Shown here: positions 44,642 to 52,480 of the stretch, piece by piece
Layout of the letters: the number at the start of each line of letters is the position of its first letter
Numbering within the stretch: position 1 is the first letter of the stretch
Assembly: GCA_947452555.1 (NCBI GenBank)
Contig: CANGDH010000002.1
Location: 248,001 to 312,000 of the forward strand
Length of the DNA: 64,000 nt
Reading direction: 5' to 3'
DNA from: Bacteroidota bacterium
GTDB lineage: Bacteria; Bacteroidota; Bacteroidia; Chitinophagales; Chitinophagaceae
The notes under the pieces: generated by a model
Database searches by the model: none
What the model was told of the DNA's origin: nothing
Seen by the model: the letters and a program-made list of their open reading frames with translations, nothing else
Program-made: the position numbers and the translations under genes

Positions 44642-45111
44642 CGCAATCCAGTTGGAGGAGGACCGTCTTCAAAAATATGTCCTAAATGGGCTTTGCATTT
44701 TCCACATTGCACTTCGGTTCTATTCATTCCATGTGTATTGTCTGGAGTATAAATTACAGCAGCTTTAGAGATAGGCTCATAAAAGCTAGGCCATCCACAA
44801 CCACTATCAAATTTAGTATCACTTTTAAAAAGGGCGTTGCCACAAGCAGCACAATGGTAGGTTCCAATTTCCTTGGAGGTTTCATAGATACTTGTAAAAG
44901 GACGTTCTGTTCCTTTTTCTCTTGCAACTGCATATACTTCTGGTGATAATATTTGCTTCCAAATACTATCAGGCACTACCACTTTATCTTGTTGACTCTT
45001 AGAATAATAAGGGTTGTTCTTGTTTGGCATAGAATGATTTTTATCAGGCTTAGGGCCTTGTGCACAGGCGAATTGGCTAACGCTAATAAGTAGAAACAGT
45101 ATTTTATACAT
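44599..45111 (-). CDS. msrB: Peptide-methionine (R)-S-oxide reductase, exported lipoprotein
   Basis: MsrB reduces methionine-R-sulfoxide in oxidised proteins. The protein has a lipoprotein-type signal ([16 protein letters not shown]) and a short spacer, so this copy acts in the periplasm. Two CxxC zinc pairs (YHCAACGN and QCGKCKAH) frame the [12 protein letters not shown] and [11 protein letters not shown] motifs. The catalytic Cys159 is in [11 protein letters not shown]. Length is 170 residues. It is convergent with the DUF5690-like gene and overlaps it by 43 bases. Confidence 0.92.
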   Translation of the reverse strand: MYKILFLLISVSQFACAQGPKPDKNHSMPNKNNPYYSKSQQDKVVVPDSIWKQILSPEVYAVAREKGTERPFTSIYETSKEIGTYHCAACGNALFKSDTKFDSGCGWPSFYEPISKAAVIYTPDNTHGMNRTEVQCGKCKAHLGHIFEDGPPPTGLRYCINGVVLDFDKK

Positions 45112-45203
45112 AATGTTGGGTCTCTTGTAAAAATACTAACAAGTATTCTAATATTTTGTTCAGATTTTTAAAAATCCATTGTCTATAATTTAGGGTAGAT
45201 GCT

Positions 45204-45211
45204 TATCTTTG
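45204..45211 (+). promoter_or_regulatory. -7 promoter element for adk
   Basis: TATCTTTG ends 21 bases before the adk ATG at 45233, leaving a leader of about 16 bases. It excludes the alternative TTG at 45209, which lies inside the box. Confidence 0.6.
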
Positions 45212-45232
45212 ATAGCACTCCAAATCAACCCT

Positions 45233-45808
45233 ATGTTCAATTTAATTTTATTTGGTCCTCCAGGTAGCGGAAAAGGTACTCAAAGTGAAAACATTATTGC
45301 CGCTTATGGCCTTCAGCATTTGTCCACTGGTAATCTTTTAAGAGAAGAGATTGGGAACGCTACACCATTAGGATTAGAGGCAAAACGTTTAATGGATCAA
45401 GGACAATTAGTTCCAGACGAGGTTGTAATTGGTATGGTGCGCAATTTTATAGAAGCGCGCTCCGCGGCAAAAGGATTTTTATTTGATGGGTTTCCTAGAA
45501 CTACTGCACAATGTGTTGCCTTGGATGCCCTTTTAAAAGAGAACGGTAACGAAATCAATATTGTACTTGCACTAGAAGTAAGTGAAGAAGAATTAGTAAA
45601 AAGATTATTAGGTCGTGGTTTAACGTCTGGACGTAGTGATGATACCAACGAAACTATTATTCGTGCAAGAATTAAAGAATATCACGACAAAACCACTGCT
45701 GTTGCAACTTATTATGCACAATTTAATAAAGTGGTTCATGTAAAAGGGGAAGGTACTGTTGACTCTATTTATGCTGATTTAAAGCAGGAGATAGACCATA
45801 AAATTTAA
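45233..45808 (+). CDS. adk: Adenylate kinase
   Basis: Adk interconverts ATP, AMP and ADP. The P-loop is GPPGSGKGTQ (about 8-17); AMP-binding LSTGNLLREE and LFDGFPRTTAQC follow. The LID region is short (RGLTSGRSDDTNETIIRAR) and lacks the Cys cluster of zinc-bearing long forms. The 191-residue length matches the short form. The start at 45233 fits the family beginning MFNLILFG. A 170-base gap with palindromes separates it from the next gene. Confidence 0.95.
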   Translation: MFNLILFGPPGSGKGTQSENIIAAYGLQHLSTGNLLREEIGNATPLGLEAKRLMDQGQLVPDEVVIGMVRNFIEARSAAKGFLFDGFPRTTAQCVALDALLKENGNEINIVLALEVSEEELVKRLLGRGLTSGRSDDTNETIIRARIKEYHDKTTAVATYYAQFNKVVHVKGEGTVDSIYADLKQEIDHKI

Positions 45809-45825
45809 ATACATATTAAATATCC

Positions 45826-45847
45826 TATATAGATTATAATCTATATA
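45826..45847. repeat. 22-bp perfect palindrome upstream of the pgsA-pgpA gene
   Basis: The sequence reads the same on both strands over 22 bases (TATATAGATTA and its complement) with no loop. It lies 20-40 bases after adk and about 130 bases before the next start. It is too AT-rich to be a convincing terminator, and could be a protein-binding site. Confidence 0.5.
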
Positions 45848-45865
45848 TTCTCTAAAAGTTATATA

Positions 45866-45886
45866 TTTACTGCCTTTAACAGTAAA
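45866..45886. other. Hairpin in the adk/pgsA-pgpA gap
   Basis: TTTACTG pairs with CAGTAAA around a 7-nt loop. No T-run follows, so its role as a terminator is doubtful. Confidence 0.4.
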
Positions 45887-45978
45887 TGCTTGTGCCATTT
45901 TGATTAAACTAATATACTTTAGTATTGTCTAATGAGTAACTTGTAATTATTTAGAATATATTTCCTTGTAGTCTGTGT

Positions 45979-46962
45979 ATGAATAGAGCCATAATAAATA
46001 GTATTACTTTTTCTAGGCTATTGCTTTTGCCACTACTATATATTATTCCCAACCCACTTTTCTTATTTATAGGAGCAGCCTGGTGCGGGGTATCCGATTT
46101 CTTAGATGGTTATTTAGCAAAACGATTAAAATGTAGTAGTCCCTTTGGTGTACAACTTGACCAAATTGCAGATAAACTTGTGGCATTGTATTTTTTTATT
46201 GATTTATTTTTAAGAGGACAAATTTCGATTTGGTTTATTTTATTATTTTTTCTTCGAGAAGGGCTTATTTTAGTGGGGAGGAGAACTGGTTTTAATTTAG
46301 TAGGTTCTAATATTTGGGGTAAAATAAAAACAGTATTAGTTTATGTTTTTATTGCAATATTATATTGCAATAACTATTTACAAATTATTTCTTTAGAAAA
46401 GGGAATAATTTTGAGTATTATATTTCAGGCAGTCATTTTAATAATTAGTTATTTTTCATATTATATTTCAATAGTATCCGAAATTCAAACAAAGCTGAAT
46501 CTGGAAATTTCAAAAACAATTGGCTCTAGTTTTTATACAGCATATATATTTAAGAAGATGCCGGGAACTTCCAGTTCCTTATTTGTATTTCCCTTATTCT
46601 ATTATTTTCAAGACATTGATTTTGAAATTAAAATAGTGATATTGGGCTTATTAATAATTTTACATTATTTAATTTATCCACTATTTAGTAGTGAATTAAA
46701 AAAGGAGGATCCAGGTGAATATACATTAGACGAAACTATTGCAATAGCGTTTTGTTGGTTTATACCATTTGAGTCTATTCAAATATGGATTCTATGTTTT
46801 ATTCTATTTCGTTTTTTTGATATTATAAAACCCTTTGGTATCAAAGGTTTTGAGAAATCACCTACATTTGGAAAAGCTACTCGAGTATTAGGGGACGACC
46901 TTATTGCTATATTATATACCTTAATAACTATACATGCTGTTGAATTTTTTGTCGAAATATAA
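45979..46962 (+). CDS. PgsA-PgpA fusion: phosphatidylglycerophosphate synthase plus phosphatase
   Basis: A 327-residue membrane protein that joins two consecutive enzymes of phosphatidylglycerol synthesis. The N-terminal half (about 1-165) is a CDP-alcohol phosphatidyltransferase with the signature DGYLAK-x9-G-x3-D-x3-D (Asp40, Asp43, Gly57, Asp61, Asp65); the canonical Ala-Arg is Ala-Lys48. The C-terminal half (about 170-327) matches PgpA phosphatase: MPGTSSS near 194, LDETIAIAF (Asp251, Glu252), FRFFDIIKPFGIKGFEK (Asp281) and LGDDLIA (Asp306, Asp307). CDP-diacylglycerol plus glycerol-3-phosphate would thus yield PG on one polypeptide. The next gene overlaps its end by 29 bases. Base composition is visibly more AT-rich than most of the window. 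Confidence 0.85.
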   Translation: MNRAIINSITFSRLLLLPLLYIIPNPLFLFIGAAWCGVSDFLDGYLAKRLKCSSPFGVQLDQIADKLVALYFFIDLFLRGQISIWFILLFFLREGLILVGRRTGFNLVGSNIWGKIKTVLVYVFIAILYCNNYLQIISLEKGIILSIIFQAVILIISYFSYYISIVSEIQTKLNLEISKTIGSSFYTAYIFKKMPGTSSSLFVFPLFYYFQDIDFEIKIVILGLLIILHYLIYPLFSSELKKEDPGEYTLDETIAIAFCWFIPFESIQIWILCFILFRFFDIIKPFGIKGFEKSPTFGKATRVLGDDLIAILYTLITIHAVEFFVEI

Positions 46963-48340
46963 AATCGATATTTTATTAATTATTCCAATAATAGCTATTA
47001 ATTCTTTTGGGTTATTGGGAGTGTATTTTTTTTTGCCAAGATCAATTTTTTATTATGAATATCTATTAGTATTATTAAGTATAGCTTTTTTCAAAAATTA
47101 TCGCATTTCTTTTTTACTTTTTATTTTAATATTTATATTCGATTTATTTAACATAATCTCAAAATTATTTTTATTTAAAATAGACGATTTCATCCAAAGC
47201 ATTTCATTTGTTAAACTTTATAATTTTTCATTAAATCAAATTTTCATCTTTATATTTTTTGTAACGTATTTAATAATTATTAAACTTATTGTTAAAAAAA
47301 CAAAGTCTACCATAGATCAAAATAAAAAAAAATACATAATATTTATCTTTATATTATATTTTCTAATCTTTTTATTAGACGCCTTGAACGGATCTGGTCG
47401 TCTATTCACTCAAAGAGAACATGATATAAATGAAACACACATTAAAAAAAACATAATAAGCCCACTATATAAAGAGTATAAAGTAGCTTATCAAGATATG
47501 GCTAACGATACAATAAGCACTCTTAAAGATACATCGGTTAGCTTTAAAAGTTTCTTAAAGGATTCAAGTGGAAATCAATTGGTGATTCTTGTAGAATCTT
47601 GGGGAATTATTAAAGACACTTTACTTCAAGGAGAGTTAGTAAAAATCATTTCAAATTCATTTTATAAAAAAGGGTTTAATGTAAGTAGCGGTAATTCTAA
47701 ATATTATGGATCTACCACTGCTGCTGGTCTGAGAGAGCTATTAAATGCAAGTGGTTCATATTCTTATTTCATTAACAAATCGTCTAATAAAACAAAGTAT
47801 ATTTCAATTTTAGATGTTAAAACTAATCAAGGCTATGATACATATATGTTCCATCCGTATACAGGAGAAATGTTTTCCCGTTCTAAATGGTGGAAAAACT
47901 TAGGCGCAAAAAACTTATTTTTTCGAGAAAATTACTTGATTGATAATAATTTTAAAGCCGAGGAAGTGGATGAGGATGCAAGATTTCCTTCTATTAAAGA
48001 TGATACTTTTTTTGATTATCTATTACAGAAAACCCAAAAAAGCAAGAAAAAATTTGTGTATTATTTGACAGTAAATTCACATTTACCGTATACTAAAATC
48101 GTTAGCGAACACAATCCTTCATCAGGTTTTAATATTGAAAAAATGCCTATTACTAATGAAGCTAAATTTCATCTCATACATATCAAAAACTTAATTGAGT
48201 ATTTTTCACAAAAAATCGAAGCCAATGAATGGAATAAAATATTAATAATTGGAGACCATACTCCACCATTTTCAACCTTAACTGATCGTAATTTTTATGT
48301 TGACGGTAAAGTTCCTTATTTGCTTATTACTAAAAAGTAA
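46934..48340 (+). CDS. LtaS/MdoB-like membrane sulfatase-fold transferase (phosphoglycerol transferase-like)
   Basis: About five membrane segments (residues 10-150) precede an extracytoplasmic alkaline-phosphatase/sulfatase-fold domain. Visible site residues are Glu221 in VILVESWG, a Thr pair at 261-262 in YYGSTTAAGLREL as candidate nucleophile, His383 in TVNSHLPYT, and Asp441-His442 in IIGDHTPPF. This pattern fits lipoteichoic-acid synthase, OpgB/MdoB and phosphoethanolamine transferases. LtaS-type enzymes take phosphoglycerol from PG. The gene overlaps the PgsA-PgpA fusion by 29 bases in another frame, so the two are translationally coupled. The acceptor is unknown. Its stop is one base from the convergent fabG stop. 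Confidence 0.78.
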   Translation: MLLNFLSKYKIDILLIIPIIAINSFGLLGVYFFLPRSIFYYEYLLVLLSIAFFKNYRISFLLFILIFIFDLFNIISKLFLFKIDDFIQSISFVKLYNFSLNQIFIFIFFVTYLIIIKLIVKKTKSTIDQNKKKYIIFIFILYFLIFLLDALNGSGRLFTQREHDINETHIKKNIISPLYKEYKVAYQDMANDTISTLKDTSVSFKSFLKDSSGNQLVILVESWGIIKDTLLQGELVKIISNSFYKKGFNVSSGNSKYYGSTTAAGLRELLNASGSYSYFINKSSNKTKYISILDVKTNQGYDTYMFHPYTGEMFSRSKWWKNLGAKNLFFRENYLIDNNFKAEEVDEDARFPSIKDDTFFDYLLQKTQKSKKKFVYYLTVNSHLPYTKIVSEHNPSSGFNIEKMPITNEAKFHLIHIKNLIEYFSQKIEANEWNKILIIGDHTPPFSTLTDRNFYVDGKVPYLLITKK

Positions 48341-48341
48341 A

Positions 48342-49097
48342 TTAGATATTCAATCCACCACAAGTGCTAATAACCTGACCTGTAATATAACTGCTTAAGT
48401 CACTTGCCAAGAATAAAGTAGTATTTGCAATTTCCTCTGCCTTACCAAAACGACCTAAAGGAATTTTGTCTAAAAATGCTTTTCCTGCTTCTCCTTCATT
48501 TAAATAATGAGTCATATCAGTTTCAACGAATCCTGGTGCAATGGCATTGCATCTAATATTTCTACTTCCAATTTCTAAAGCGATAGATTTTGTAAAACCA
48601 ATAATACCCGCCTTACTTGCAGCATAGCTACTTTGTCCAGCATTTCCACGAATACCAATAATAGAACTCATATTAATAATACTTCCGCTTCTTGCTTTCA
48701 TCATTGGTCTTATCACCTGCTTAGTCATATTGAATACACTTTTTAAATTAGTGTCCATAACTACATCCCATTGCTCTGGCGTCATTCGCAACAATAAATT
48801 ATCTTTTGAAATACCTGCGTTATTCACACAAATATCAATAGCTCCAAATTCTTCTATAACACTATTTACAAAAATTTCACAGGCAGTATAGTCTGCTGCA
48901 TTCGCCTTATATGCTTTTGCTTTTACTCCTAATTTTTCAATTTCAGCAACTAAGCTTTCTGCTTTTTCAGCACTACTATCACTTATATAAGTAAAGGCAA
49001 TATGACTTCCTTGTTCTGCTAATTTTAATGCAATGGCTGCACCTATTCCTCTTGCAGCTCCAGTTACTATTGCAACTTTTCCTTCTAATAATTTCAT
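48342..49097 (-). CDS. fabG: 3-oxoacyl-ACP reductase
   Basis: A classical short-chain dehydrogenase of 251 residues, close to FabG. The NADP motif is VTGAARGIGAAIA, followed by VNNAGISKDNLLLRM, the active-site Ser in NMSSIIGIRGNAGQSSYAASKAG with Tyr and Lys, and the closing YITGQVISTCGG. FabG reduces 3-oxoacyl-ACP during fatty-acid elongation. It is the last gene of an apparent lptB-GH3-fabG operon (24-base spacer to GH3). As with any single SDR, another ketoreductase role cannot be excluded, though the FabG-specific NLLLRM sequence is good support. Confidence 0.92.
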   Translation of the reverse strand: MKLLEGKVAIVTGAARGIGAAIALKLAEQGSHIAFTYISDSSAEKAESLVAEIEKLGVKAKAYKANAADYTACEIFVNSVIEEFGAIDICVNNAGISKDNLLLRMTPEQWDVVMDTNLKSVFNMTKQVIRPMMKARSGSIINMSSIIGIRGNAGQSSYAASKAGIIGFTKSIALEIGSRNIRCNAIAPGFVETDMTHYLNEGEAGKAFLDKIPLGRFGKAEEIANTTLFLASDLSSYITGQVISTCGGLNI

Positions 49098-49120
49098 GAC
49101 TTTTTATTTTTTTGATTTAT

Positions 49121-50635
49121 TTAAAGTGCCTCGTTTATTAATTTAATCTGTTCCACATATTCTCTCCCATTAGAAAGTCTTGGAATTTTATGTTGACCTC
49201 CTAACTTCCCTTTTCTTTTAAGCCATTCATGAAAACAGCCTTTTTTTACTGCTATCACTTTTGGCAAACTTAATGCAATATTTTTATGTCGCTTCGCTTC
49301 ATAATCACTATTTAATGCTTGTAAGTTTTTATCTAATTCAACTATAAATGCATCCAAATTGGTTGGATTCTTTTCAAATTCAATCAACCACTCATGCGCT
49401 CCCGAATGGTGTTCAGACATATAAATTGGAGCAGCCGTATATTCCTTTAGGACTAGGCCAAAAGTAGCACAAGCCTGGCTTATAGCATTATCACTATTGT
49501 CGGCAATAACTTCTTCGCCAAATGCATTCATAAATTGTTTAAGTCGACCACTTACTTTTATTTTAAACGGATTTTTCTTTACAAATTGAATTGTGTCTCC
49601 TACAAGATATCTCCACAAACCACTATTGGTACTAATTACAATTGCATAATTTTTACCAATTTCAACCTTGTCTAGTCCAATGGTGCGGGGAGACTCTTTT
49701 CCATATTCTTCTATTGGCATGAATTCATAAAAAATGCCATGTTGTAATAATAATAACATTCCCTCTTCTTCTAAATTATTTTGTGCTGCAAAAAATCCTT
49801 CACTCGCATTATATATTTCAAGGTATTTACAACCAGGACCAATTATTTTTTCGAATTGTTCTTTATAAGGGGTGAAGGAAACGCCCCCATGAATATATAA
49901 TTCAAAATTGGGCCATACTTCCTTTATATTATTCTTACCAGTAATTTCTAAAATTCGTTTTAACAAAACCATGCTCCATGTTGGAACGCCAGCAATGGAG
50001 CTTACCTCCTCTTGAATGGTACTTTCTGCTAGGCTTTCAATCTTTTCCTCCCATTCATCCATTAATGCTATGGAAAGTTCAGGTGTGCGAATAAGGCTTG
50101 ACCAGAATGGAGAATTTTGAAGTAAGACAGCGCTCAAATCTCCAAATTGGATACCGTCTTTTATAGGATGAACTTGATGACTTCCACCAATTACTAAACC
50201 CTTGCCGGTTAATAAATCACTATCCGGATATTCATGATAAAAAATGGTAAGTACATCTTTAGATGCTTGAAAATGATTGTCTTCAATATTTTCTTTAGTA
50301 ATAGGAATAAACTTACTCTTGTCACTTGTTGTTCCACTGCTTTTTGCAAACCATTCTACTGGAGTGTTCCACAATACGGACTCTGCCCCATTCATAATTT
50401 GGTCAATATAGGGTTTAAGATCCTCGTACTCATGAATAGGAACGGTGGCCTTAAACTTGCGTAGATTGAAAATTTCTGAAAATTGATATTTAACGCCAAA
50501 CTGTGTGTATTGGCCATGCGAAATTAAATCCATAAGCACTTCGCGTTGCGCAGCAATTGGGTTTTCTTCCCAATGCTCAATTCGCGAATAGCGTAGTTGA
50601 GCCAATCTTGATAATGCTGGGCTAAATAACTTCAT
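49121..50635 (-). CDS. GH3-family acyl-amido synthetase (paralogue 2)
   Basis: A 504-residue GH3-family protein clearly homologous to the one at 25015-26535. Shared landmarks are EWFAKSSGTTSDKSKFIPIT, IAGVPTWSMVLLKRI, YIHGGVSFTPYKEQFE, YNASEGFFAAQ, LWRYLVGDTIQF and GKLGGQHKIPRLS. It is expected to adenylate a carboxylate and join it to an amine. It sits between lptB and fabG on the same strand, while the other copy is next to an amino-acid exporter and mtgA. The different neighbours suggest distinct substrates; neither is known. Confidence 0.85.
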   Translation of the reverse strand: MKLFSPALSRLAQLRYSRIEHWEENPIAAQREVLMDLISHGQYTQFGVKYQFSEIFNLRKFKATVPIHEYEDLKPYIDQIMNGAESVLWNTPVEWFAKSSGTTSDKSKFIPITKENIEDNHFQASKDVLTIFYHEYPDSDLLTGKGLVIGGSHQVHPIKDGIQFGDLSAVLLQNSPFWSSLIRTPELSIALMDEWEEKIESLAESTIQEEVSSIAGVPTWSMVLLKRILEITGKNNIKEVWPNFELYIHGGVSFTPYKEQFEKIIGPGCKYLEIYNASEGFFAAQNNLEEEGMLLLLQHGIFYEFMPIEEYGKESPRTIGLDKVEIGKNYAIVISTNSGLWRYLVGDTIQFVKKNPFKIKVSGRLKQFMNAFGEEVIADNSDNAISQACATFGLVLKEYTAAPIYMSEHHSGAHEWLIEFEKNPTNLDAFIVELDKNLQALNSDYEAKRHKNIALSLPKVIAVKKGCFHEWLKRKGKLGGQHKIPRLSNGREYVEQIKLINEAL

Positions 50636-50667
50636 ATAGTGCTCACAATATAAGCATTAGATGTAAA

Positions 50668-51435
50668 TTATTTTGCTTTCTGACCCATTTCAATAATCCA
50701 GTCTTTACGCTTTAATTCGAAATTAGTACCTAGGTATAAACGTCTAACATGTTCATCCTCAGCTAGTTCTTCGGCAGTGCCGTGTTTGAAAATTTTTCCC
50801 TCAATTAATAAGTAAGCTCTATCACAAATTGAAAGCGTTTCGTTCACATTATGATCGGTAATAAGAATACCAATATCTTTTAATTTTAATCTTGCAACCA
50901 CCGACTGAATATCCTCCACTGCAATAGGATCCACACCAGCAAATGGCTCATCTAATAATATAAATTTAGGATCTACAGCTAAAGCGCGTGCAATTTCGGT
51001 TCTTCTTCGCTCACCACCGCTTAAACTATCTCCATTATTATTACGTACTGTATGTAGATTAAACTCGTCAATCAATGTTTCTAGTTTATAATCACGCTCT
51101 CCCTTGGTCAACTTAGTCATTTCTAGAACAGCCATGATATTATCTGCTACGGACAACTTTCTAAAAACGCTTGCCTCCTGAGGTAAATAACCTAAACCCA
51201 TTTGTGCCCTTTTATACATAGGTAGTTTAGTAATGTCTTCTTCATTTAAAAAAACACGACCCTCGTCGGGTGCAATTAAGCCCACAACCATATAGAATGT
51301 GGTAGTTTTTCCTGCTCCATTTGGTCCTAAAAGTCCCACAATTTCACCTTGCTTTACAGAAATACTTACATCATTCACTACTTTTCGGCCTTTATATTGC
51401 TTAATGAGTCTGTCGGTATGTATAGTAAGTATCAC
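50668..51435 (-). CDS. lptB: LPS export ABC transporter ATP-binding protein LptB
   Basis: LptB powers extraction of lipopolysaccharide from the inner membrane with LptF, LptG and LptC. Walker A is GPNGAGKTT (about 35-43), then [18 protein letters not shown], a very LptB-like Q-loop region, signature [15 protein letters not shown], Walker [14 protein letters not shown] and the H-loop [10 protein letters not shown]. Length, 255 residues, includes a short C-terminal extension. The start is GTG at 51435, as no ATG precedes the family core; a -7 box ends 14 bases upstream. It probably leads an operon with GH3 and fabG. Confidence 0.95.
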   Translation of the reverse strand: MILTIHTDRLIKQYKGRKVVNDVSISVKQGEIVGLLGPNGAGKTTTFYMVVGLIAPDEGRVFLNEEDITKLPMYKRAQMGLGYLPQEASVFRKLSVADNIMAVLEMTKLTKGERDYKLETLIDEFNLHTVRNNNGDSLSGGERRRTEIARALAVDPKFILLDEPFAGVDPIAVEDIQSVVARLKLKDIGILITDHNVNETLSICDRAYLLIEGKIFKHGTAEELAEDEHVRRLYLGTNFELKRKDWIIEMGQKAK

Positions 51436-51449
51436 AGTAATTATTTGTA

Positions 51450-51457
51450 CAAAAATA
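51450..51457 (-). promoter_or_regulatory. -7 promoter element for lptB
   Basis: TATTTTTG on the minus strand fits TAnnTTTG and ends 14 bases before the GTG start. Confidence 0.45.
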
Positions 51458-51513
51458 AGGGGAAATGGAGGATTTGACTCATTAGAAACTAATATTAACT
51501 AATTTCGCATTCT

Positions 51514-52467
51514 ATGCACGTAACAGAACATATAGCTAAGGCAAAAGACACATTGGTATCATTCGAAGTATTACCGCCTTTAAAAGGAAGAACCATTTCC
51601 TATATATACGAACATTTAGACCCCCTGATGGAATTTAAGCCGTCTTGGATTAACGTGACTTACCATCGCAGTGAAACTATTATAAGAACGAATGCAGCAG
51701 GAATAGAGGAAAAAGTAGACGTGCGTAAGCGTCCAGGCACCGTAGGTATTTGTGCAGCTATTATGAATCATTACAATATTGACGCTGTTCCCCATATTAT
51801 TTGCGGTGGATTCTCCAAAAGAGAAACCGAGGACGCTTTAATTGATTTACAGTTTTTAGGAATTGACAATGTATTGATTTTAAGAGGGGATGCAGAGAAG
51901 GGACAAAAAACATTTGTTCCAGAACATAATGGAAATAGCCAAGCACTCGATTTATTGCAACAGGTAGTGGGATTGAATAATGGAGAATACCTAGATAAAG
52001 AAATATTGAACGGCAGCAAGACCGATTTTTGTATGGGTGTTGCAGGCTATCCTGAAAAACATTTTGAAGCACCTAGCATGGAATTTGATTTGCAAAGAGC
52101 CAAGGAAAAAGTAGATGCCGGTGCACAATATATTATGACACAAATGTTTTTTGAAAACAAAAAATATTTTGAATACGTTGATGCTTGCCGAAGTATTGGT
52201 ATTAATGTGCCTATTATTCCAGGACTAAAACCCATCACGAATAAAAAGCAACTAACTATTTTACCGAATATTTTTTATGTAGACATCCCTGCAGATTTAC
52301 GCAACGCAATGCAATCAGCTACTACCGACGAAGCATGTGAGCAAGTGGGAACAGAGTGGTTGATACAACAAAGTAAGGAGCTGAAAGCCGCTGGTGTGCC
52401 TGTTATACACTACTATACATTGGGTAAGCCAAGGGTAATTAAGGAAGTAGTGTCGGCAATATTTTAA
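51514..52467 (+). CDS. metF: Methylenetetrahydrofolate reductase
   Basis: MetF reduces methylene-THF to methyl-THF with FAD and NAD(P)H, supplying methyl groups for methionine. The 317-residue TIM barrel has SFEVLPPLKGRT with the conserved catalytic Glu, a WINVTYH strand, VPHIICGGFSKRETEDALIDL, NVLILRGDA, the FAD-binding segment FCMGVAGYPEKHFE, and GAQYIMTQMFFENKKYFEYVDACR. It appears monocistronic, divergent from lptB with a 78-base shared gap. Confidence 0.95.
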   Translation: MHVTEHIAKAKDTLVSFEVLPPLKGRTISYIYEHLDPLMEFKPSWINVTYHRSETIIRTNAAGIEEKVDVRKRPGTVGICAAIMNHYNIDAVPHIICGGFSKRETEDALIDLQFLGIDNVLILRGDAEKGQKTFVPEHNGNSQALDLLQQVVGLNNGEYLDKEILNGSKTDFCMGVAGYPEKHFEAPSMEFDLQRAKEKVDAGAQYIMTQMFFENKKYFEYVDACRSIGINVPIIPGLKPITNKKQLTILPNIFYVDIPADLRNAMQSATTDEACEQVGTEWLIQQSKELKAAGVPVIHYYTLGKPRVIKEVVSAIF

Positions 52468-52480
52468 ATTATCATTTTTC

